From NCBI GenBank assembly GCA_025331435.1, contig JAIWNI010000176.1, positions 1 to 33,383 on the forward strand: a DNA stretch of 33,383 nt, given 5' to 3'. The stretch's first letter is position 1, and every line of letters begins with the position of its first letter. Of the stretch, positions 21,467-31,620 are shown piece after piece. Below the pieces are notes generated by a model. That model searched no databases. It saw nothing but the letters and a program-made list of their open reading frames with translations, and had not been told where the DNA came from. Both the position numbers and the translations under genes were made by a program. The stretch comes from Choanephora cucurbitarum (taxonomy: Eukaryota > Mucoromycota > Mucoromycetes > Mucorales > Choanephoraceae).

Positions 21467-22008
21467 TTATTGCCATCTCAATTCATACTCTGATTCGAAT
21501 GTTTCGCGAGTATACACTTTTGTGTTTGAAGCCACCAATAACTTGAGTTTTGTCAAGTATCGGTTGAATGTCTGTGTCCTGTCTTCACCATTCAGTTTCA
21601 GCGTGATAATAGACGAAGGAATGGGTGTACCAGGCATGATCATATCATTTTGATTGAGCAACATCTTCAGCTCAGAAAGCACTTCAATATACTCGGGAGC
21701 ACCTATGTAGACCCATGATTGCTGTTTAGGAAATCGATTGATGGGAGTGAATGGTTCATATCCAGTGCCCTGGATAAGCTGGTCGAACAAATGCTTGATC
21801 TTTTCTCGGTCAGTAGAGTAATCCAGTTTCTCCATAGCGCGAATTATATCCTTTAGTTCTGGTGTCTTATGCCAACAATAGGCCTTTTTTATACTATCCA
21901 CTAAACCACGGTTGTTGTAGTGCATCTTGGGTTTACCTCTAGAAAAGAAACTCAATAGATGACCAACACTTTAGATACGCTATTCACTTACCTATGGTTT
22001 CTGATCAT
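21467..22008 (-). CDS. Unrecognised 162-aa protein, family member B (paralogue of A)
   Basis: Exons 21992..22008 and 21467..21938 join in phase over a 53-nt intron (donor GTAAGTG, acceptor TTCTAG), giving 162 aa. Mature sequence begins MIRNHRGKPKMHYNNRGLV. It aligns with the protein at 19061..19540: the second Met (MHY) matches the start of A (MPY), then KKAYCWHK against MKTPYAWRP, RFPKQQSWVYIGAPEY against RFPGCFNYVYLHAPKY, RYLTKLKLL against RNLVKLKKG, and FESEYELRW against FEKKFDLTW at the C terminus. No known domain is recognised, and there are no membrane segments. The tiny first exon has no counterpart in A. Confidence 0.78.
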
Positions 22009-22018
22009 GATAGAAGAA

Positions 22019-22037
22019 AGAGAGAGAGAGAGAGAGA
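22019..22037. repeat. (GA)n repeat upstream of gene B start
   Basis: Short AG dinucleotide run on the plus strand just before the gene B start codon; on the gene B sense strand it is a CT tract, as in several promoters of this window. Confidence 0.8.
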
Positions 22038-22208
22038 AAGAAAAGAGATAAACTGTTTGATGGCTTATGTAACCATCTATTTTTTTGATAAATTCAACAC
22101 AAAGATTAAGTAATGACAAACAAACAAATATGTAACAACATTTTTTTTTTCACTTGAAAGAAAGTTGGGTATCTTTTTAATGATTTGGATAAACAAAAGC
22201 CTTGTTGA

Positions 22209-23583
22209 TCAAAGACCCAAGATCTTAAATTTCTCTTGTTGCGGTACTTGGTTAATAACAATACGACCCGCATAAGAAACAGAAGCAAATGTCCAAACAT
22301 CTGCTGAACTCCATGCTACCTGATACACACTATCTTCATGTTGATCAAAGGTACATACAAGACCATCAGATGGTTTATCCCTAATAAGAAAAAAAATGAT
22401 GGTATTATAAGAACTGTTGTTGTCATGACAACATCCTTTACTTACAATTCTTCTTCTTCTTCTTCTTCTTCATAAGTGGCAGAAGACAGAGAAACAGCAT
22501 TATGGAGATTGACTAGTGTATCTGAACTCGATGTGAGCAGTAATTGATCCTGTAATGGATTAAACGCTACTGACCAAATCCAATGAGAATGACCTTCCAT
22601 AGTCATCAAGGGTTGATCCAATTGACGCACATCCCATAGATGAGCCAGAGCATCATCTCCTCCTGTAACTACATGATAAGGTCTATTTGGGTTGATATCA
22701 ACTGCACGCACTGTACTTTGATGTGCCTTTGGTTGACAGATACTTGATTTTCCTGAACGTAGATCCCATCCTAACAGAGCTTGACCTCCTACAGCAATCA
22801 CTTCTGCTTGATGGGGATTCCATACTGCATCTCTCAATTGACTCAGACAAGTAGTTGATGAATGAAGCCAAGGAGAAGCATCTAATGTTATTGCATGCTA
22901 TCCCAAGAGAATGTGAATGATCAGTCTTATATTCATATATGTCTTCTCTATTCCTCACTTGATATGTTGCTTCAGCTAATTGCCCTGATCGAATCTGATT
23001 ATTCTCCATAGCTATCACTTTATCTGTAGACTGTTTATCCCAAAGTACTCTAATACATGTTAAAAAAGAGATATACATGGTTTGTATGTACCTATCTATA
23101 CTTTTGAATACCAGTGAAATCCATAGTACAAAGAGATTCAAGGTGAAAAACAGAGTCAGTGGATGGCATTGTTTCTGTTGGTTTTTGCCAAAGAGTTGCC
23201 TTCTTTTCTCGAGGATTGCCTGAGACTTCAAGTCAGGATTAACATCAGCCTTTTGTTTTTTTTTCTTATTATTTATTCACCTGGACTATGGCAAGTAAAG
23301 AATAAATCAGGATTAGTAGGACAAGAAGCAATATCCCATACTTCTTCAGGATGAGCAAATGGAGTAGAAGTAATCACCATTTCATCTTCATTGTATTCTA
23401 ACAGACACACAATATTGTCTTTGGCACCTATTGATCCTGTCAAAAATTGACTTTGTTCTGTATTGTGTGTGACACTGCTCAAGCATCTCGCCTGGTAACA
23501 AGGGTTATGTTTCTTTTTTTTGTTTGCTCTGATGTCTATATTACCTGATGTCTTAGTCCAAATACACTTGAGTTTTCTGTCAT
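22209..23583 (-). CDS. EIPR1: EIPR1/TSSC1-type WD40 protein
   Basis: Six exons: 23545..23583, 23281..23491, 23102..23219, 22959..23049, 22446..22897, 22209..22380; 360 aa, all phases consistent. It starts [19 protein letters not shown], as in EIPR1 (VIYGLEFQARALTP). WD-type blades are seen at [48 protein letters not shown] and [15 protein letters not shown], followed by an acidic poly-Glu insert and a final blade ending [22 protein letters not shown]1 works with the EARP/GARP tethering complexes in endosomal recycling; role inferred. A TTTTTTTTTTCAG acceptor four bases before the ATG suggests an intron in the 5' UTR. Confidence 0.92.
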
Positions 23584-24813
23584 GTAACTGAAAAAAAAAA
23601 GTAAAAATAAGTTTAATTTGGCGTGTATGAAAAAAAAATGCCTCCCTCTTCTTCTTAAACATCAACCAAAAGTATGGTGACATCTTCATGCTCGAGCTAC
23701 CATGAGGCTTTTTTCTTCTTGAACTGGCTTTATATTATACTGCATAGATGATTAGTCACTCACATAAGGCATGCCCGAATAAACGTATGTATAAATAGAA
23801 TACATTTGCTTTGTAAGGATGACATGTATCATAGTATTATTTTTTTGGCTCTTACTGTATGATTAACTATCTACAAAAGTATCTCTTGGTCTCCATAAGC
23901 ATTCAAGTATTAAGCATAATGTTGTGAATACATACTATATAGCTGTTGGACTAGTGTTTATTCATTTTAGAGATCTTTGAGAGGGTATAGATAAGGGATT
24001 TAATGTGTCCAGTGATTAGATTGTTCAAGTTGGTAGCCAGAGCTCTTAATGGTGTCAAATAAACTTTGTCCTGAATTGTACCTGTTTCGACGAGAGAAAC
24101 AATACATGAAAGCTTACTGATGAAACCATTTGGATACATACATGTAGCTTACCTGCTGGATTGTATGTATCTTCCTGTCAATGATGCTTAAGTTATAGCT
24201 TTTGATTTTGAGCAGGAAAACAAAAGACCCCAAATTGAATCAAATAGTTGCAACATTGAGGGTATACCTTGAGTATGATTACAATCAGCTAATCAGTGAC
24301 AAGAAAAGGATATGGGATAAGCGCCGTTGTAGAACATCTATTAGTATCAGTTTAGCTGAAGTGGATTGATTGTATGATGACTCTACAAAATACATTGACA
24401 GTTAGTCAACGCAGAAGACGATTTGTCTATCTTGAACTATTGTACTCTAACAAAATAAATGCTTATCTCACTTAAGTCAAACTCATTTGCATTTCATACA
24501 AGAAAATCCTTACATCTATCTGACACAAAGATAGGTATAACGCGAATATCAAGTAATTGATCAGATTACTGTGAGTGATTTACTTAAAAGGTACACTCTT
24601 TCAGTGACCTGCAAGATGAGCCTATAGGAGAAGCGTGATTTAAATTATGCGTTCATTATGTTTCTGGAAACAGTATAAAATGCGTAATTTGATCTCTTGA
24701 TCTCTTTTTCTTCTTCTTCTTCTTTGTTGTCGTCTTCGCTCTGTCGTTGTCGCCATCTTATACTTAGCTCTCTTTATCAACACTAGTTTTCTCTAAATTC
24801 AATAGTTTAACTT
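23584..24813. other. Intergenic region with a possible small minus-strand gene
   Basis: About 1.2 kb with no firm gene. On the minus strand, 23951..24075 is open and ends KISKMNKH before a stop; it can be joined in phase to 24148..24155-24170 area (EDTYNPAG) over an intron with a GTAAGC donor and AACAG acceptor. No start codon or family was found. Nearer the next gene, TATAAAA sits at 24674..24680 and a TCT-rich tract at about 24690-24780 marks a likely promoter and 5' UTR for the plus-strand gene at 24814. Confidence 0.4.
24674..24680 (+). promoter_or_regulatory. TATA-like box
   Basis: TATAAAA 134 bases before the ATG at 24814, followed by a pyrimidine-rich tract (TCTTCTTCT repeats) that is a plausible transcription start and 5' UTR. 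Position and sequence only. Confidence 0.4.
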
Positions 24814-25122
24814 ATGTTTCCATCTTGGTTAACTTCTTGGTACAATCAACAACAACAGGAACAACTTCAAGAACCCTTTAATGATCAACAGTTGGATACC
24901 GAAGAAGGTGAATGGGTAGAAGTCATAACGCCTTCGACAAAAAGACGGCAACCATCTAAACCAAAGACGATTGCCGAGCCAGAAAAAGTACCCGAAAATG
25001 AGGAAAAGCGCTTATCTAGACAGGAACGAAGGGCTCTTGCTCGATCAGAACTTCGGGAACAAAAGAAACAGGCTCGTGTAGCAGCTATGGGACTAGGACG
25101 TTCATTAATCACTGCTAAATAA
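24814..25122 (+). CDS. Small protein with AIM/LIR-like motif
   Basis: Single exon, 102 aa. The N terminus MFPSWLTSWYNQQQQ is hydrophobic then Q-rich. Residues 28-38 (DTEEGEWVEVI) contain W34-x-x-V37 preceded by acidic residues, the form of an Atg8-family interacting motif (AIM/LIR). The rest is basic: KRRQPSKPK, then RLSRQERRALARSELREQKK, a probable helix, ending GLGRSLITAK. The layout (short hydrophobic N terminus, acidic W motif, basic C-terminal helix) is reminiscent of animal TP53INP/DOR autophagy cofactors, but I cannot claim homology. No membrane segment. It could be a nuclear or autophagy-linked protein; function unknown. Confidence 0.7.
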   Translation: MFPSWLTSWYNQQQQEQLQEPFNDQQLDTEEGEWVEVITPSTKRRQPSKPKTIAEPEKVPENEEKRLSRQERRALARSELREQKKQARVAAMGLGRSLITAK

Positions 25123-25200
25123 ACACAATTGCTAAAAAGAAACGGTCTTTGTCATTTGCTTTATGATGATAATGTGAATAGGTAAATTATATGCATAAAT

Positions 25201-25247
25201 GTGTGTGTGTGTGTGTGTAACGTATGTTTCCCCCCCCCCTTTTTTTT
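25201..25247. repeat. (GT)9 microsatellite followed by C10T8 run
   Basis: GT dinucleotides at 25201..25218, then after a short gap a run of ten C (25230..25239) and eight T. It lies between the convergent 3' ends of the small AIM-motif gene and RIT1. Confidence 0.9.
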
Positions 25248-25284
25248 GAAAATCGTCATGTCATGCTGAGAGAAAACAGAAAAT

Positions 25285-26996
25285 TCAGTTATCAACTGAC
25301 TTAGTTGAATGACTCATGAAATGCGTATTGACTCTTTTTAACGTAGTTCGTGATGGTGAAGCCTATTAAGAGAGTCTTTTTAAAAAAAAATTCTATCATC
25401 ATAAAGTTCTCATTTTCTTTTACCTTTTCCCAATGGGCTATAATTCTCACTAAATGACGTTGAATTAACTGCTTATCTGCTATAAAATAAACAAGTTGAA
25501 TAACATTCTGATTCAGTAAATATCAAGACTTACCACGTGGTTTCTCTTTTTGATACAACTGGCCTTCTGTATCATAGTAATGAATAAGCAGAGACAACAC
25601 AAATCCCACAGCATAATCTTTGCCTGTACCACCATGAACCAAGATACGCTTCTGTTTCATGATAGCTTCCTTGGCAAACTCAATGACCTTATCAATAGCT
25701 GAGGCAAACACAATTTGTCCCTTTTTCCCCTCAGGAATAGGCACATGGAGGTAATTCGGTCCTTGACAACTAGCATGTTTCAAGGGGTCGCAGTTGATAA
25801 TCAGATCAAAATCCATCAGCTGATTGCCACTACCATAGTTACCTATGGATATACAAGTAGGCTCAATACGAGCACACTCAGGCTTATCTATCCATTGTTG
25901 CTTAGCTACCGTATCTAATACACGTTGCTCGCATGTATCTCGATTATCTAAAATGGTATCTTTATGCTGCCAAAACAGATGAGCCGTCAAACCCTAAAAC
26001 ACAGTTTACTATGTATTCTTCCTTTTTCTCTTCTTTACTGTTTACCATGGACCAAGCCTCTTGGTCATCACCCGAACCTTGTACATAGAGATAACCAGGT
26101 CTAGATTGGTACCCAGATGGAATAGCCTCAGATGCGCTAAGGCAGATGATGGGATAAAAAGGCATTTCTTCCCATTGAGGTGGCGAATCCAATAAGGCTT
26201 GATAAGATTCAGGCGTATACCATAAGGGCCTCAATGGTTTCTTTAGACAACCATTGGTTATCGATCTAGATAGCCCAGATCGCTCTAACTTGTCTACAAA
26301 CGAATCCATCAAGGCTTCAATCTGAGCATGTTCTGAACGAGAGACGGCAGCAGGAGGAGAATAGAAAGAAAGGTCCCAAGCAGCTGTATCCTCTAGCCTG
26401 GCTATCATTCGATTGACAGCACAACACCAGATAGGAATCGTTTTGGATAACGCATCTGGTATTTTTTTACCTTTACGAGTGGAGTCTACGATGATACAAC
26501 CTTTATGTTCTGCAATAACAGGTACCAAATGTAGATTGTTTCGGCGCACACTTAGATCCCAAGCACGCATATGACCATCTGTTGATTTAAAATACGCAGA
26601 ATAAGCAGGTGTCTGTAAGGATTGTATCACTATGAGTCAAACAAAGGCAAAAGTAACGAGTAAGACTTACCTTTGTACGATCAATGTACCATGATCCACA
26701 GCGTTCATTGGCTATATTTTCTTAGTCATAATGCATGATACTTCAGGGTTGAATGTGTTTACCGACAAGAGCCAAAGTGGGCATTAGACTGTATACATGA
26801 GCAACAAATTCGGCATCGTCCACGATCGATCGAAGGCGATTGTAACTATTTAAAAAAGATCGTTTGCCTTTGTCTCTCAGCGATTGTATGAATGTTGTTA
26901 CATGTTTTTACTGTCATTGCGAATCAGTTTCGACTCGAAATTGAACTCATTATGTTCTGAAAACAACAACTCTTCTTCTTCCTTTCTGAACTCCAT
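25285..26996 (-). CDS. RIT1: Initiator tRNA A64 2'-O-ribosylphosphate transferase (Rit1)
   Basis: Exons: 26912..26996, 26763..26867, 26671..26711, 26046..26612, 25534..25993, 25424..25479, 25285..25362; 463 aa. Family signatures: NRLRSIVDDAEF, ANERCGSWYIDRTK, AYFKSTDGHMRAWDLSVRR, GCIIVDSTRKGKKIPDALSK, PIWCCAVNR, then GLTAHLFWQHKDTIL and the phosphatase-like loop RILVHGGTGKDYAVGF; the C terminus is ASPSRTTLKRVNTHF. Rit1 adds ribosyl phosphate to A64 of initiator tRNA-Met so that it is kept from elongation; it occurs in fungi and plants. The first intron is uncertain: I used donor 26911 and acceptor at 26868 (44 nt) because upstream stops demand a spliced start; another AG nearby is also in phase. 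Head to head with METTL16. Confidence 0.9.
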
Positions 26997-27062
26997 CAAC
27001 GAAAAAATAAAATAAAAAAGTAGATCTCGGTTTTTATTTTTTTTTTCTCTCTCTCTAAAACG
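26997..27062. promoter_or_regulatory. Very short bidirectional promoter, RIT1 / METTL16
   Basis: Only 66 bases lie between the two proposed divergent start codons. The stretch is A-rich on the left and T/CT-rich on the right (about 27030-27056), so each gene has a pyrimidine tract or its complement next to its start. If the RIT1 start is spliced differently the spacer would be longer. Confidence 0.5.
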
Positions 27063-28504
27063 ATGCATCCTAAGAACATTTACAATAAAGAACCTGACTT
27101 TGGCCAATTAGCAAAAGAGTTTCCTTCATTTAAACCTTAGTACGTGATGTTCGCTATAAAAACTCATTGAACTCATGACAACCACAGTGTTCAAACCGAT
27201 AGTAAAGGAAGATACTATATTGACTTCAAAAATGCTCTAGCAGTCAAGTAAGAAAAATTCAAACCAACTCTCCTTTGTATCTTATTGACAACATCCATTT
27301 AGAGAACTATGTGTTTGCCTGTTAAAAAAGGACTTTCATCTCCAAGTAGATTTCCCTTTGGATACATTATGCCCTACTATACCCAATCGACTCAACTATA
27401 TTCTATGGCTTGAAGATTTAATGCATGATACATGGCCAAAAGATCAACCTATTCATGGCATTGATATGTAAGGCTAACTCAACTACGTCTTATTTTTTCT
27501 ATCTCTAATTTAATCTTTTATGCAGTGGTATAGGTGCTTCTTGTATCTATCCTTTGTTAGGTTGTGCCACACATCCTGACTGGTCTTTTTTAGGGACAGA
27601 GATTGAAGAAAGGTCATTAGAATCAGCCAAGGCCAACGTGGAACGCAATCAACTGACAGACCGAATCAAACTACATCACACACTTGATCCCAAACGCATC
27701 TTTCCAGATCTTAATCCTTCTATCTCCTATGCCTTTTGTATGTGTAACCCACCTTTCTATCGAGACCAAAAAGAGATCGAAGAAGGAACTGCTAATAAAC
27801 AACTAGAGCCCTCTGCTGTATGCACAGGTGCCACGCATGAAATGGTGACAGAAGGAGGTGAAGCTGGTTTTATAGGACGTATGATCTTGGAAAGTCTTGT
27901 GCTGAAGAAGAAGATACGATGGTATACTAGCATGATCGGACTCAAGCGCACCTTACGCCCTCTCATTCGTCTATTGCATGATCATGGTATTACAAACTAT
28001 ACAGTCACTCGTTTCGATCAAGGAAAGACTGTTCGATGGGCTTTGGGTTGGTCTTTTTATCCCGAACCTCCTCAGACTGCCTATCAACTAAGTGCCTGGC
28101 GACCTGTCTACCAATTTGAAACTCAGTTACCTAAACCTTCCCTGTTTGTCATTGAAAGTTTGATAGCGATTCTCGAAGATTTGACGATTGAATATGAGCC
28201 TCATAAGGAGGAAGAAGATGAAAGTTACTGGATGGCTACCTGTACAGCCACCACCAATACCTGGTCTAGACAGGCACGTCGTATGATGAAAAAGAAGCAA
28301 AAGATCACAACGACATTGGAGCAACCATTTGTGTTCTGCTTTGATATTTCTCCTGTCTCACAGGACAAAAGCATCTGTCAGATACGCTGGTTAGAGGGAG
28401 GAACCAAAGCTCAATTGGAAGCCTTTTGGTCTCATGTAAAAAAGCGAATAGAGGAGGCATGTGGATTAGAGAGGGGCACTCAGTTTTTTATTGCTGCAAC
28501 TTAA
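27063..28504 (+). CDS. METTL16: METTL16-type N6-adenosine RNA methyltransferase
   Basis: Exons 27063..27139, 27188..27247, 27303..27467 and 27526..28504; 426 aa, phases close. The order of motifs matches METTL16: MHPKNIYNKEPDFGQLAKEF, PTIPNRLNYILWLEDL, the SAM-binding loop HGIDIGIGASCIYPLLG (about 98-113), TEIEERSLESAKANVERNQL, and catalytic NPPF at 175-178 in FCMCNPPFYRD, then MVTEGGEAGFIGRMI and RWYTSMIGLKRTL. Human METTL16 and fission yeast Mtl16 methylate U6 snRNA at the ACAGA box; the same role is inferred. A C-terminal extension of about 150 residues follows the methyltransferase fold. The last 17 bases of the coding region overlap the convergent TRAPPC12 coding end. Confidence 0.94.
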
Positions 28505-29861
28505 GACAATCGGCTCCAAATGAATCCCCTGCCCATCGAGCCACTTGCATTAATACCTGTTTCTTTTTCTCTATGGCATCTTCACAACGCAATTCATACA
28601 ATGTGCACATATTCATGATGGCTGTTTCACATGTGCCTGCACTTGTTGGATTTTGACTGGTCAATGTCTCTAATCTCTCTACAGCCTACATGATGCTTAA
28701 TAAGAGAAATCATCTAGTTCAAATAAAAAGCAAGGTTTACCTTATCTAAATGACCCAAATAAACTTCACAGACAGCTAAATTGTTGATGGCCAATAGGTT
28801 TTCTGGGTTTGTTTGATAGACCTGTTGAAGGCAATCCCTTGCTTGAATCCATTCACCTTGAGCCATGTATTGAAAGGCACTAAGGATATCGATCGCTTCT
28901 TTGGCATTGGGCTGATCTCCATAAAGTGTCTTCATACGCTGCAAGATGTGATCGGCCGAGACCAGATCACCCATCTGAAGGTACAGTCGGCCAATGCCTG
29001 CTAAAGCATCGACATGATCAGGCGCCATTGTCAAGATCAATTTCATCGTTTTGGCTGCCGAAGCATAATCCCGCATATGGATCCAATGCGTGGCCAAGAC
29101 AAGATAGGTTTGAATTTCTCGCTGGTGCCATACAGTCGGGTCTTCTGTCTTTTGCTTCTTTTTGCAATAGACAGCTAGAAGAGTGATACGCTCAAGAGCA
29201 AGGTGGGGATATTCAAGGTAAGAGGGTAACGTGGCAAACAAGATCCGTAACTCAAAGGGAACCAACGATCGATGGGTGATAGGATCCGTTAGCTCGACTC
29301 GATCTAAATCACCGAGTTTTTCAAATTCAGCTGAAGCCAGTTGACATAAACCAAGTTTTGTAAGAGCCAAAAGTCGCATAAACCATAATTTGAGAATCGC
29401 TTCTGTCTGAGCTGGATCGGATTGGACAATCTGTTGTCGAGCATGTTTAGCAATAGCTCGCCATCGTTGGTTCATCTGAGTCAAGTAAAAGGTGAGTGGT
29501 TATGAATGACTCTCTCTCGTTTTCTTTTTTTTTTTTTTACCACTAAAGTCTCGGGACCTTTATTGGCTGTCTTGTCTGATTCCATATCACGCTCAGGTCG
29601 TTCCTGAGGTGGAATGTAGCGTTCTAATAGGTCATTCAGTGCATCACTCTATCTGCTTATAAGTTTTATTGGACTGACATCATGTTGAGTATACTTTACA
29701 CCTGGTATATCGTAAAAGTTAGTACTGCTACTGAGAGAAGGACCTATAGAAGGTTGTCGTTCAGGTTTGTTTCTAGCTGGCTTAGAAGGAGGGGAAGGTG
29801 TTTCATCTATAGAAGAAGGTAAAACAACAGATTGTAATAAGACTGAGGCATCTGTTTCCAT
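28488..29861 (-). CDS. TRAPPC12: TRAPPC12-like TPR protein
   Basis: Exons 29700..29861, 29541..29648, 28741..29475 and 28488..28685; 400 aa, all joins in phase 0. The N-terminal 90 residues are Pro/Ser-rich with SDALNDLLERYIPPQE. From about residue 95 the protein is helical TPR repeat: LWFMRLLALTKLGL, LVPFELRILFATLPSYL, ALAGIGRLYLQMGDLVSADHI, NPENLLAINNLAVCEVYLGHL, and a C terminus GDSFGADCLKLQQ that matches the GDSF-x-x-x-CLKL end of TRAPPC12. The protein belongs to the TRAPPIII tethering complex of ER-Golgi and autophagy traffic in animals and filamentous fungi, and is absent from S. cerevisiae; role inferred. Its final codons run antisense through the METTL16 stop codon. Confidence 0.9.
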
Positions 29862-30065
29862 CGTTATTTTTTTTTCTTTCTTTTTATTAGAGAAAAAAAA
29901 AAAGTGTGAATTATGACAATCAAAAGAGATTATTTTTTTTTATAGAAGAAAAAAAAATAGGTGTAAAAAATGTGTGTGTTTATATGGGGTTATGAAAGAG
30001 ATGACAAAACAAGTGTATATAGAAAAGATGTATAAGCTATAAAAGAAGGAGAAGAGAGGACGAAA

Positions 30066-31620
30066 TTATTCTTCCATGGCTTCTTCATCTTCTTCTTCCA
30101 TATGCTCATCATCATATTCTTCTTCATCATATTCATCATCCACAGTAGCTTCTTGGTATTGTTGGTATTCGGAGACCAAATCGTTCATGTTGGATTCAGC
30201 TTCAGTGAATTCCATTTCATCCATACCTTCACCTGTGTACCAATGCAAGAAAGCCTTTCTTCTGAACATAGCAGTGAATTGTTCGTTGACACGCTTGAAC
30301 AAGTCTTGAATGGCAGTAGAGTTACCAATGAAGGTACCAGACATCTTAAGGCCAACAGGGGGAATATCACAAAGAGAAGTCTTGACACTGTTAGGAATCC
30401 ATTCAACAAAGTAAGAGGAATTCTTTTGTTGAACAGCCAACATTTGGTTTTCAACTTCCTTGGTAGACAAACGACCACGGAAGATGGTGGCAGCAGTCAA
30501 GTAACGACCGTGACGAGGATCAGAAGCAGCCATCATGTTACGAGCATCGAACATTTGAGCAGTCAATTCAGGAACACTCAAGTTACGGTATTGTTGAGAG
30601 TTGGAGGCAGTCAAGGGAGCAATACCAACCATGAAGAAGTGAAGACGAGGGAAGGGAACCATGTTAACACACAACTTACGCAAGTCAGAGTTCAATTGAC
30701 CAGGGAAACGCAAACTGGTAGAGACACCAGACATGACACCAGAGACCAATTGGTTAAGGTCACCGTAACCGGGGTTAGTCAACTTGAGAGTACGGAAACA
30801 GATGTCGTAAAGGGCTTCGTTATCGATACAGAAGGTAGCGTCACAGTTTTCGACCAATTGGTGGACAGACAAGACAGCATTGTAGGGTTCAACAACGGTA
30901 TCAGAGACCTTGGGGGAAGGAACAACAGAGTAAGTACTCAAGATACGATCGGGGTATTCTTCACGGATCTTGGAGAGCAAGAGAGAACCAAGACCAGAAC
31001 CAGTACCACCACCAAGAGAGTGACAGAGTTGGAAACCTTGAAGACAGTCTGTGTTTTCGGCTTCCTTACGGACAACATCCATAATAGTTTCTACTAATTC
31101 AGCACCTTCTGTGTAATAACCCTTGGCCCAAGAGTTACCAGCACCAGATTGAGCATTGACGAAGTTGTCAGGACGGAAGATTTTACCGTATTGACTGCTA
31201 CGGATAGCATCCATGGTAGCAGGTTCTAAATCAACCAAGACAGCTCTAGATAAAATTACATCAGTTTCTTACTACTCTTCCTCTCTCCTTATTCTTGAGA
31301 CTTTCTTACCTTGGCACATATTTGTCTTTGGAACCTTCATTGTAGAAGACGTTGATGCGTTCTAATTGGAGATCATCATCGCCCTTGTAATTACCATTCT
31401 CATCGATACCGTGTTCTTGTGAGATGGTTTCCCAGAATTTTTGACCAATCTAATCAAGAGACGTTAGCTTTTCTTACTAAATTTTTCTTTTTTTTTTTTT
31501 TTTCTTACCTGATTACCACATTGACCTTTTATTTTTATGAAAAAAAAAATTGGATGTTAAAATAAATACTTTTTTTTTCATAAGAAACTTACCAGCTTGC
31601 AAGTGAATGATTTCTCTCAT
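30066..31620 (-). CDS. TUB2: Beta-tubulin
   Basis: Exons 31593..31620 (28 nt), 31509..31525 (17 nt), 31310..31449 and 30066..31245; 454 aa. It begins [20 protein letters not shown], has the tubulin signature GGGTGSG at 140-146, and ends in a long acidic tail (about 24 residues, D/E/Y-rich), slightly longer than usual. Near-identity to family consensus throughout makes the call secure. MREI is the autoregulatory N terminus. The second exon is a 17-nt microexon coding QCGNQ. Codon use is strongly biased compared with its neighbours, as expected of a highly expressed gene. Residue 167 is Tyr (codon 30932..30930) and residue 198 is Ala (codon 30839..30837), where benzimidazole-sensitive fungi have Phe and Glu. 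Product polymerises with alpha-tubulin into microtubules. Confidence 0.98.

Noticed and set aside
22106..22300. Minus-strand ORF overlapping the 3' end of EIPR1
   Set aside because: It is in a different frame from the conserved EIPR1 C terminus and runs into T-rich flank.
30102..31097. Long plus-strand ORF (331 codons) antisense to beta-tubulin
   Set aside because: It mirrors the codon-biased beta-tubulin exon; its translation is Thr/Arg/Val-rich low-complexity sequence with no family resemblance.
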